Origin: Opitutaceae bacterium
GTDB lineage: Bacteria > Verrucomicrobiota > Verrucomicrobiae > Opitutales > Opitutaceae
Assembly: GCA_031266495.1 (NCBI GenBank)
Contig: JAISAX010000613.1
Span: 1-12,797 of the forward strand
DNA length: 12,797 bases
Direction: 5' to 3'
A model generated the notes under the pieces. The model saw nothing but the letters and a program-made list of their open reading frames with translations. It had not been told where the DNA came from and made no database searches. The first letter of the stretch is position 1; every line of letters starts with the position of its first letter. Positions 6,239 through 12,797 of the stretch are shown here, piece by piece. The position numbers were made by a program, and so were the translations under genes.

Positions 6239-6545
6239 GGGCGCATCTCAATTTCTGGACAGGCAGTAAGCAAAGCAGTGGCGCGGGCGTCTCGCCCGCC
6301 TCCGGGAGTGGCACGGGCATCCTTGCCCGTGAGCGTTGCCTCTCCGCTCCGACGTAGCGCGGGCGTCTCGCCCGCTCCGGGAGTGGAGTGGCGGGAGAGG
6401 CGGGAGGGAGCCGGGGAGGCATGGAGGCGGCGCTTCACGCCGTCCACGGGGATTGGCAGTAAAAGCCCGTACCACTTCCGGAACACGGGCAAGATGCCCG
6501 TGCCACTGCTTTGCTTGCTGCATGTCAAGTTTTTGAGATGCGCCC
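6239..6545. mobile_element. Element C: 307-bp MITE-like element with 60-bp terminal inverted repeats
   Basis: The ends match in inverted orientation over 60 ungapped bases (6239-6298 against 6486-6545) with 51 identities. The outermost 13 bases, GGGCGCATCTCAA, are perfect. The arms share AAGCAAAGCAGTGGC and each ends in a hairpin whose stem changes are compensated. Inside, a further pair of hairpins and a direct repeat of about 33 bp (6278-6311, 6355-6387, sharing CTCGCCCG and CTCCGGGAGTGG) are present. There is no transposase frame. No clear target-site duplication flanks it. Confidence 0.75.
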
Positions 6546-6634
6546 TAACCCAATTTGTATCCGTGCTACCAAGCTTGAGAGTTGTTTTTTTTGCGTATGA
6601 TTTCCCTATGGAGCGGGCCTGTTTTGAATGGCCG

Positions 6635-6739
6635 CCGAAGAGTTGCCCCCGAAACACACGAAAGAACACGAAAAACAAAACATCCGGTTTATGTGTTTTT
6701 TTTGGTGTTATTTCGTGTGTTTCGTGGGCAACTCTTCGG
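6635..6739. repeat. Palindromic element D (105 bp)
   Basis: 6635-6670 pairs with 6704-6739 at 33 of 36 positions. The arm reads CCGAAGAGTTGCCC, then CGAAACACACGAAA, and continues less perfectly as a purine-rich strand towards the centre near 6687. No coding capacity is seen. The arm resembles elements A and B in style: short iterations of CGAA plus a few purines. Confidence 0.8.
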
Positions 6740-6814
6740 TAAAACTTTGGTTGCGGCTCCGCCGCGCCAGGCCATCCGTGGCGGGTTTGTTTTTTCCTGC
6801 CTTCGCCCGCCCCT

Positions 6815-6825
6815 CCCCCCCCCCC
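6815..6825 (+). repeat. C11 homopolymer upstream of the autotransporter
   Basis: Eleven consecutive C residues lie about 210 bp before the autotransporter start. Tracts of this length are prone to slippage. An effect on expression is possible only if the promoter lies upstream of it or the spacing matters. Confidence 0.7.
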
Positions 6826-6991
6826 GGCCTGTGCATTTCTTGCGAATCTTGTCCGGGAATGGCCGCTCATCACGGATTGATGGCCGTTCGTCACACCCTG
6901 ACGAATTTTGGCGTGCCATCACTTTTTCCGTTTCGCTATCTGCAGGCATTTCACCGCGCAGCGGATTCCTGGCGGATTGTTTCGGCCCGGG

Positions 6992-7017
6992 AACCGGATG
7001 CGTATCCGGTTTATAAA
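6992..7017 (+). promoter_or_regulatory. Operator-like 20-bp palindrome abutting TATAAA
   Basis: AACCGGATGCGTATCCGGTT (6992-7011) is a palindrome with a single mismatched pair at the centre. It is followed immediately by TATAAA (7012-7017), a plausible -10 box 19 bp before ATG 7037. No good -35 is present at 17 bp, which would fit an activated promoter or one controlled by a dimeric regulator bound to the palindrome. Confidence 0.4.
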
Positions 7018-7036
7018 CACACATTTCTCCCTGCAA

Positions 7037-10000
7037 ATGAAATCACGCTCCCCGCGAATCATTTTCTCCAGTCTGCTTGTCGGCATCGCCGCCAGGCTCG
7101 CGTCGGCAATCGCGGCTCCCCTGCCGCCCAGTGGCTCGACCCTTGCCGGCAACCTCACCGTGGACGAACACACCGCGCTTTCCCCCTGGGCGGCTTCCTT
7201 GCACTACGCCCTCGGTGTCGCCGATGGAGCAACGCTCGCTTTCGAAACTCCCTCCTCCGGAAGCGTATTCAATCTGCATTACGAATCAACCCTCTCCCTC
7301 GCTCCGGTTTCGCCCGACGGCACGGGCAAGATCATCTTTGCCAACAACACATCCGGCCAGGGAGGGGGCGCGATTCTTTCCTATGGCCAGCTCACCCTCG
7401 ACAACGTCGAATTTACCGGGAACGAGGCCAGTGGCGGCGGCGCGCTCATGATCAATAGCCTCTACTTGTCCGGCAACGGGAACCACATCCTGTCCCGCGT
7501 CGCCTTTATCGGCAACATTGCCTCTGGCGCTATTGACAACCTCGCGCTTGGCAATGGCGGGGCCATCCTGAATACCAATAGTTACAACGGCAATACACTC
7601 GTCATCCGCGATAGCCTGTTTCAGGGCAACAAGGCCATCTCCGGTGACACGGTGGACGGGGAGGGTCACCCGCCAGGCGCCATCGGCGGGGCGATCCACA
7701 ATTTCGGAGGCAACATCGCGCTTCACAATGCGGCATTCCTCGGCAATGCCGCCCTCCTCTCCGATGTGGCCAAGGCTGGCAGCCTCCCGGGCGCCTACGC
7801 CGAGGGCGGCGCGATCAACAACAATACCGAAAGCACCCTTGCGCTTACCGGCGTGAACACGTTCGAAAGCAACATAGCGGACGGTTACGGCGGCGCGGTC
7901 ATGAACGCCAACGGTTCCACTTTTCGCCAGACCGACGCGACAGGCTCCATCACCTTCACCGGCAACCAGGCCGTGGAGGGAGATGGCGGCGCGATTTATA
8001 ACGCGGGCAATCACGCGACCGGGTTGAGCACGGTTGACCTGACCAACGCCACGTTTCGCGACAACACCGCGGGAGGGAATAGCGGCGCTATCCAGAACAG
8101 CCGGGCCAACGCGCTCCTTCGCATCAACCACGGCCTTTTTGACGGCAATGCCGCGGGCAACTCGGGCGGCGCGATCGAAAACTTCCTTGGCACGGTTGAA
8201 CTCACCGACGTTGCGTTCACCGGCAACACCGCGCGGAATTATGGCGGCGCGATCAACAACTGGCGTGGTTCGGTTTCCATTACGGTCACCGCCGGCGAGC
8301 ACCTTGTTTCCGCCGGCAACAGTGCGGCCGCCGGACGCGGCGGCTTCATGAATCTTTACACGGCATCCGGTGATGCCACCGCCGCCTCGGCGGTCTTCGA
8401 CATTGCCGCGGGCGCCAGCTACACCATCGGCCAGGCCGGCGCGGCGGACCTCTCGCCGGATTCCCTTTCAAGCAGCGGAGACACCGAAGACGCTGCCCGG
8501 CGCGCCACCCTCACCAAGACCGGCTCTGGCACACTCGTCCTCAACGCCGACAACTCCCACTACACCGGCGTCTTCAATATCGAAGCCGGCATCGTGGCGA
8601 TTCACGACGCCGCCAACATCGGCTCGGGACTGGGCAAGGTCAATTTCACCGGCGACGCCGCTGCCGACTCCCGTATCCGGATTACCGATAACGTCACCTT
8701 TGACAGTGCCGGCGCCGACCAGCACCGTCTCGTTATCAACGCCAACAAGTCCGGCGGCTTCCTCATCGACGACGGCAAAACACTTACGCTCACCAACGCC
8801 AGCTACAGTGACAACGGCGGAGCGGTCCAAGTCGCGTCCGGCGCCATCTTCACCATTGCCCCGACGAATGCGGGTGGCACCGGCGCGGTCGTCTTCACCG
8901 GCAATTCCGCTAGCATAGGTGGTGCCATTGATATCAGCGGTGTCGGCACCGTCATTCTGGCCAATGCCATCTTTGCTGGCAATCGCGCCGATGATCTCGG
9001 CGGCGCCATTCAAATGGACGACTTCAGTTCGCTCACACTCACGCGCGCCACTTTTTCCGGCAATCAGGCCGGCAATTACGGTGGCGCCATCCAGAATTCG
9101 GATGGCTCAGTGATGCTTCGGGACACCCTTTTTATGGGAAACTCTGCCGGCAATTCAGGCGGTGCAATCGACAACTTCCACGGTGACGTCATTCTCTCCG
9201 TCACCGCCGGCCAGCAGCTCGTCTCCGCAGGCAATTTTGCCGGCGGTTCCACCCCGGAGTCTGCCAACGCTTCCCGCGGCGGATTCCTCTACCTGGACAA
9301 TGCCACCACGACCTTCGACATCGCCGATGGAGCCACGCTGACGCTCGGTCGTGCGCCGACGGATACCGGCTACAACGCAGCCCACGACTCCATCGCCAGC
9401 GAAGACTCCAACGCCACCCTCACCAAAACCGGCCCAGGCACGCTCGCCCTCAACGCCGACAATTCCCACTACACCGGCGCCTTCAACATCGAGAGCGGCG
9501 TCGTGGATCTGGGCACACCGGCCTCGGCTCCGGGCGGAGCGATTGCCAATGCCGGCACGATCCTGCTCCCGCAAACCGGAGCGACGTTCGCCAGCCTCTC
9601 CGGCGACGGCGGACGGGTGAGTTTCAAAAACCTCGGAGAGACGCTCACGCTCGGAACCCTCTCCGGCTCGCAAACCTTTTCCAATGTGGAGGTGAACCTC
9701 ACCACCGGCGAGAGCGACAGGATCGTGGTCACCGGAACGGCCACCGGCAGTCATACACTCGAACTGGTGGACGCCTCCAGCGGAGCCGTCACCGTCGATT
9801 CCACGATCACCGGCCTCGTCACTGTCGGCGCCGGAAGCACCGCCACATTCGACGGCACCCTCGATTCGGGCCTGCTGCGCTTCACGCTCGATACCAATGG
9901 CAACCTGGTTGGAAGCGGCTCGACACCTGGCCCGACGCCCGGCCCGGCCGGCAGTGTCATCCTCAACAGCATCGGCGCGATGAGCACCGGATGGTTCCAG

Positions 10001-10873
10001 CAGCTCGACAGCCTGGGCAAGCGCCTCGGTGAACTGCGCCTGGGTGGCGGCGAGAGTGCCGGTCAGGGGGATTATTGGTTCCGTTCCTACGGCAGCCAGA
10101 CGAACGCCGACCTGGGAGGCGGGCTTGATCCGTTCTGCGAATACCAATACGGGGCCGATGTCGGCGTGGACTGGCGCTTTGCGCCCGCCGATGGCCACAC
10201 GCTCGTGGCCGGGCTTTTCACCGGCTACCAGCGCGGCGACCGGAGCTTCCGCGACGGGCGTGGCAGCGAGGGATCGACGGACGACATTTACGGAGGCGTC
10301 TATGCCACCTGGCTGCACCGCGACGGCTGGTATGCCGACGCCGTGGCCAAGGGTCAGTCCTTCAGCAGCGACTACAAGGCCCGCCACACCGACGGCTCGA
10401 CCACGAGCGGCGATTTCGACACCTGGGGAGCGGGGCTGAGTCTGGAGCTGGGACGTCAGATTGCCCTGCGCGACGGATGGTTCGTGGAGCCTGCGGTGCA
10501 GGCGGCCTGGTTGCATGTAGCGGGACAGAACTACACGGCTCTCAACGCCGTGAGGGTCAGCACAACCGACGCCGACATTTACCAGTTCTCGGCCACGGTG
10601 CGCGCTGGCAAGACCATTGCCCTGTCCGGCGGCCGGCTGCTGCAACCCTACGCCAGGCTGGGCGTGAGCGAGTCGATCAGCGACGGCGGCAGTGTGAAAG
10701 CGCAGGGGGCCAAATGGCGTCCGAATACCGATGGAACCCGCGGCATCGCCGGGGTGGGTCTGATCTGGCAACTCGGCGTGCTGGACCAGATTCATTTCGA
10801 TTACGAAGCGAATTGGGGCGACAAATTCGACCACCCCTGGCTCGTCAACCTCGGCTATCGTCGCCGGTGGTAA
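7037..10873 (+). CDS. Giant autotransporter with Chlamydia Pmp-like GGAI/FxxN passenger
   Basis: This is a 1278-residue outer-membrane autotransporter. ATG 7037 is preferred over the upstream in-frame TTG (6908) because it begins a signal peptide (MKSRSPRIIFSSLLVGIAAR, with cleavage near residues 24-27). The passenger (about 28-960) carries some 13 FxxN motifs (FTGN, FIGN, FQGN and others) alternating with about 14 GGA(I/V/L) motifs, the hallmark of chlamydial polymorphic membrane proteins. It also has two autotransporter-associated beta-strand repeats (LTKTGSGTLVLNADNSHYTG, near 490-511 and 793-814). A Pro/Gly linker (TPGPTPGPAG) leads to a beta-barrel (about 1012-1278) beginning DYWFRSYGSQ, with alternating amphipathic strands and a terminal aromatic W (family usually F or W). 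The barrel translocates the passenger to the surface. The role as adhesin is inferred from the family. No Shine-Dalgarno is seen. Confidence 0.93.
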   Translation: MKSRSPRIIFSSLLVGIAARLASAIAAPLPPSGSTLAGNLTVDEHTALSPWAASLHYALGVADGATLAFETPSSGSVFNLHYESTLSLAPVSPDGTGKIIFANNTSGQGGGAILSYGQLTLDNVEFTGNEASGGGALMINSLYLSGNGNHILSRVAFIGNIASGAIDNLALGNGGAILNTNSYNGNTLVIRDSLFQGNKAISGDTVDGEGHPPGAIGGAIHNFGGNIALHNAAFLGNAALLSDVAKAGSLPGAYAEGGAINNNTESTLALTGVNTFESNIADGYGGAVMNANGSTFRQTDATGSITFTGNQAVEGDGGAIYNAGNHATGLSTVDLTNATFRDNTAGGNSGAIQNSRANALLRINHGLFDGNAAGNSGGAIENFLGTVELTDVAFTGNTARNYGGAINNWRGSVSITVTAGEHLVSAGNSAAAGRGGFMNLYTASGDATAASAVFDIAAGASYTIGQAGAADLSPDSLSSSGDTEDAARRATLTKTGSGTLVLNADNSHYTGVFNIEAGIVAIHDAANIGSGLGKVNFTGDAAADSRIRITDNVTFDSAGADQHRLVINANKSGGFLIDDGKTLTLTNASYSDNGGAVQVASGAIFTIAPTNAGGTGAVVFTGNSASIGGAIDISGVGTVILANAIFAGNRADDLGGAIQMDDFSSLTLTRATFSGNQAGNYGGAIQNSDGSVMLRDTLFMGNSAGNSGGAIDNFHGDVILSVTAGQQLVSAGNFAGGSTPESANASRGGFLYLDNATTTFDIADGATLTLGRAPTDTGYNAAHDSIASEDSNATLTKTGPGTLALNADNSHYTGAFNIESGVVDLGTPASAPGGAIANAGTILLPQTGATFASLSGDGGRVSFKNLGETLTLGTLSGSQTFSNVEVNLTTGESDRIVVTGTATGSHTLELVDASSGAVTVDSTITGLVTVGAGSTATFDGTLDSGLLRFTLDTNGNLVGSGSTPGPTPGPAGSVILNSIGAMSTGWFQQLDSLGKRLGELRLGGGESAGQGDYWFRSYGSQTNADLGGGLDPFCEYQYGADVGVDWRFAPADGHTLVAGLFTGYQRGDRSFRDGRGSEGSTDDIYGGVYATWLHRDGWYADAVAKGQSFSSDYKARHTDGSTTSGDFDTWGAGLSLELGRQIALRDGWFVEPAVQAAWLHVAGQNYTALNAVRVSTTDADIYQFSATVRAGKTIALSGGRLLQPYARLGVSESISDGGSVKAQGAKWRPNTDGTRGIAGVGLIWQLGVLDQIHFDYEANWGDKFDHPWLVNLGYRRRW
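8046..9508 (+). repeat. Tandem duplicated passenger module
   Basis: Two modules of about 550-570 bp (8046-8613 and 8965-9508) within the autotransporter gene have the same order: three FxxN/GGAI units, then VTAG..LVSAGN, RGGF, a FDIA segment, and LTKTG.GTL.LNADNSHYTG. The last part is nearly identical at DNA level (8541-8570 against 9450-9479). This points to internal gene duplication and a substrate for further expansion or contraction. Confidence 0.75.
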
Positions 10874-10887
10874 GCGTATCCTGACTG

Positions 10888-11336
10888 ATGTTACGTTATT
10901 CCGGAGTCTCGGAGGCTCCAAACGATTTTTCAGGTCTCTTATGGGATCATCTGCTCCGGCATTACCAGCGTCCCCTTTACGCGTACATCAACGACCTCGT
11001 CCGCGACGAAGCGGCCAGCCTTGATCTCGTGCAGGAGACGTTTATCCGGGCCGTGCGACACCTCCCTGAAAACCTTCTCGGGGACAACGCCAATTCCCTT
11101 GAAAATTTCCACGATGCCAGTCTGCCCCCGCCCGGCGAACGGTTGCTCCGGGAGGAGGATGCCGCGGAACTCTTCGCCGCCGTCGCCCGCCTGGCACCGT
11201 CAAATCGCGGCTTTACCACGCGCGCCGCATTCTCCACGAATGGCTGGTTGCGTTTCCAGGACACTCTGCTGATCGCATGCATCCGGAAACGCGGAAGAAC
11301 ACCGCAATGAACGTCACAATAGCACGCCAGACATGA
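10888..11336 (+). pseudogene. Degraded ECF (sigma-70 family) sigma factor
   Basis: The first frame (ATG 10888) gives HYQRPLYAYINDLVRDEA then DLVQETFIRAVRHL, a clear sigma region 2.1-2.2. After only about 13 residues it jumps to PPPGERLLREEDAAELFAAV, which in intact relatives is the linker before region 4, so regions 2.3-2.4 are missing. At about 11200 the frame is lost. The recognition-helix part of region 4.2, GTVKSRLYHARRIL, appears in another plus-strand frame (from about 11201) that runs to TGA 11334-11336, so region 4.1 is also missing. Two deletions, one causing a frameshift, make it non-functional. In the original frame the protein stops at 11310. It begins 14 bp after the autotransporter stop. 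Confidence 0.8.
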
Positions 11337-12797
11337 ACACTCCGCACACGCCTCCCGGTCACGCTTCCCTTCCTCCCTCCCCCCCTCCCCCCCCCACCCT
11401 CCCTGCCGTCATCAATGGCGGGCGCGTCCGTTCGCGCTGGCGACTTTTTTCCCGGAACGCCGCCCGCCGGACATTATTGGGTAGTGCGGTTCTGATTACA
11501 CTGGTCGTGGCTTTTTACGTCGAGGAAAACTGTCGCGGCGCGCTCGCCTGGTCCGCCTTCAAACGCGAGGCCGCGGATGCCGGCATCTCGCTGGAAATCG
11601 CCGACTATATCCCCGCGCCGGTTCCCGACAGCCGGAATTTCGCGGCAACACCATTGATTGCCCGTCTGTACGCGTCGCCCTCGATGATACGGGAGGAGAA
11701 TGCGCTGTCCAAACGGTTGCAACCCGAACGCCGGACGCAGTCCAACTTCCCGATCGCTGTCGGCCACGGGCCTGAATGGGGATTGCCGGACTGGGTGGAT
11801 GGCATCCGGGCCGACCTCGCCGGCATTCAGGAACGAGAGAGCGTGGACCTGGGCGCGCACCTCGCTTCCGTCTCGTCCGAGATGGACGAGATTGCCCGCG
11901 CGGCGGCGGAGCGTCCTGTCGCCGTGTATCCGGAGATCGACGATGTTTTTAAAACAGGGATCGGGCATCCGCCGCTGGTCGTTTTGATGACGTTTTCCCG
12001 GCTTTATGCGGTTCGCGCCATGCAACATCTCGACGCGGGCGAGCCGGAAGCGGCCGCCGGACTCGTCTGCACGATGTTCAGGCTCGTATTGCTCGAAATC
12101 GGGGGGAAAAGCGTGCTTTCCCAACTTTGCGGAGGCTCGCTGACAAGGGATGCGAGTTCCGTCATCTGGGAGGGCATGGCGCGCAAACTCTGGCGTGCGG
12201 AAGATCTTGTCCGGTTCGACACGTTTTTGTCCCGGCTGGATTTTATCACGGCCATGCGCAAGCAGATCGCCGTTGAAAATGCGGTATGGTCAAAAGTTGT
12301 GCTCCGGACCCCCGAACTCTTTTCGATGCCGAATTTTTCCTGGCGACAAAAGGAATGGCGCTTCCGCCTGTCCAGCTGGTTGCTGGAGAACGGGCCTCGC
12401 GGATGGCGCCAGCAAACCACGGTTGCTCTCGGACGAGACTCGATACGGTGTATTTCAAATTACGATACCGAACATGGCCGGATTTCCAAAGTGGAACGCG
12501 AATGGATGGGTCCGTATTCCGAAGGCATCATGCCGTGGGTGGTGCTGTTTGATACATTGGCGTCAACCAGAAGCGACGGGGTGGCGGCTGCGCTCAACCA
12601 ATCCGGGGTGGCGCTGGTGCGGACGGCTTGCCGGGTCGAGATGTATCGTCTGAAAACCGGCAAGTATCCCGCTTCGCTCGACGAACCGGATTTCACGAAA
12701 CCTGGCGGGGTTGCCGGAGGGGATGAATTGCATGATCCGGTTTCCGGCGGGCCGGTCTGCTATCGGCCTCCGTCGGGAAATTCCGGCTACGTGCTAT
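11333..12797 (+). CDS. Single-pass membrane protein encoded downstream of ECF sigma (partial, 3' end off window)
   Basis: An open frame from ATG 11333 runs uninterrupted to the window edge (488 codons). It has a Pro-rich cytoplasmic N-terminus (about 5-25), basic residues, and one transmembrane segment (about 47-63, TLLGSAVLITLVVAFYV). A signature follows: EENCRGALAWSAFKREA, then YIPAPVPDSRNFAATPL. The visible C-terminal part has YRLKTGKYPASLDEP and DPVSGGPVCYRPPSGNSGYV, similar to the 'hGryPasLdeL...DPf.gkpl.Yr...gyvlYS' tail of many uncharacterised Planctomycetes/Verrucomicrobia proteins. Its ATG overlaps the stop of the region-4 frame of the ECF relic (ATGA), the relic of translational coupling. 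Function is unknown; a role in sigma-linked envelope signalling is only a guess. A C9 tract lies early in the gene. Confidence 0.75.
   Translation, partial: MNTPHTPPGHASLPPSPPPPPTLPAVINGGRVRSRWRLFSRNAARRTLLGSAVLITLVVAFYVEENCRGALAWSAFKREAADAGISLEIADYIPAPVPDSRNFAATPLIARLYASPSMIREENALSKRLQPERRTQSNFPIAVGHGPEWGLPDWVDGIRADLAGIQERESVDLGAHLASVSSEMDEIARAAAERPVAVYPEIDDVFKTGIGHPPLVVLMTFSRLYAVRAMQHLDAGEPEAAAGLVCTMFRLVLLEIGGKSVLSQLCGGSLTRDASSVIWEGMARKLWRAEDLVRFDTFLSRLDFITAMRKQIAVENAVWSKVVLRTPELFSMPNFSWRQKEWRFRLSSWLLENGPRGWRQQTTVALGRDSIRCISNYDTEHGRISKVEREWMGPYSEGIMPWVVLFDTLASTRSDGVAAALNQSGVALVRTACRVEMYRLKTGKYPASLDEPDFTKPGGVAGGDELHDPVSGGPVCYRPPSGNSGYVL
11379..11395 (+). repeat. C7-T-C9 tract inside the membrane-protein gene
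   Basis: Seven C residues (11379-11385), one T, then nine C residues (11387-11395) encode part of the Pro-rich N-terminus (codons 16-21). Slippage here would frameshift the gene before its transmembrane segment. Confidence 0.7.

Larger units (their letters stand above)
6094..7036. other. Gene-free divergent intergenic region packed with repeats
   Basis: This 943-bp region separates the kinase gene (minus) from the autotransporter gene (plus). No credible gene is seen. It contains tandem hairpins (6169-6216), element C (6239-6545), element D (6635-6739), a C11 tract (6815-6825) and an operator-like palindrome with a TATAAA box (6992-7017). The kinase promoter should lie in 6094-6180, but I see no convincing -35/-10 there. 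Confidence 0.7.

Noticed and set aside
6239..6545. CRISPR-like array from the series of short hairpins
   Set aside because: The repeats are unequal, differ in orientation and spacing, and contain no regular spacers.
6908..7036. N-terminal extension of the autotransporter from TTG 6908
   Set aside because: It would cover the candidate promoter and palindrome, and would place the signal peptide internally.
9155..10921. A 588-codon minus-strand frame opposite the autotransporter gene
   Set aside because: It is the GC-driven mirror of the autotransporter coding strand, with no recognisable domain or repeat of its own.
11474..12124. A 216-codon minus-strand frame within the membrane-protein gene
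   Set aside because: The plus-strand frame from 11333 is continuously open, starts with ATGA coupling, and has a transmembrane segment and a recognisable conserved pattern; the reverse frame shows none.

Overview
The window looks like chromosomal DNA of a high-GC Gram-negative bacterium of the Verrucomicrobiota, most likely close to Opitutaceae. This placement is inferred, not computed. It rests on a PEP-CTERM surface protein, a huge autotransporter that combines autotransporter-associated beta-strand repeats with Chlamydia-like GGAI/FxxN (Pmp) repeats, a LacI-type remnant with the GIxQN signature, and an ECF sigma relic followed by a single-pass membrane protein of a kind I associate with this phylum. 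No gene start here has a convincing Shine-Dalgarno sequence.

Layout. 1-55: apparent 3' end of an upstream gene. 158-333: palindromic element A. 348-1811 (+): PEP-CTERM protein with a beta-helix-like body. 2017-2619 (+) and 2895-3326 (+): Panacea/SocA-type antitoxin and a PemK-like partner, separated by palindromic element B1. 3344-3697 (-): C-terminal stump of a LacI-family regulator. 3850-3994: REPIN-like doublet in a gene-free stretch. 6093 to 4115 (-): a LytS-type sensor kinase, then element B2, then a LytTR response regulator. 6094-7036: gene-free but packed with hairpins, a 307-bp inverted-repeat element (C), a 105-bp palindrome (D) and a C11 tract. 7037-10873 (+): the 1278-residue autotransporter, with an operator-like palindrome and TATAAA just upstream. 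10888-11336 (+): decayed ECF sigma gene, which overlaps by ATGA the start of a membrane protein (11333 to the window end) that continues beyond the window.

The most striking property is the density of unrelated-looking palindromic intergenic elements (A, B1, B2, C, D, the REPIN and several covarying hairpins). Both copies of family B lie exactly between two partner genes: the antitoxin/toxin pair and the kinase/regulator pair. Three relics or breaks (LacI stump, ECF relic, split operons) suggest a region under active rearrangement. Functionally the intact genes fall into surface display (PEP-CTERM protein, Pmp-like autotransporter), signalling (LytS/LytTR) and toxin-antitoxin maintenance or defence.
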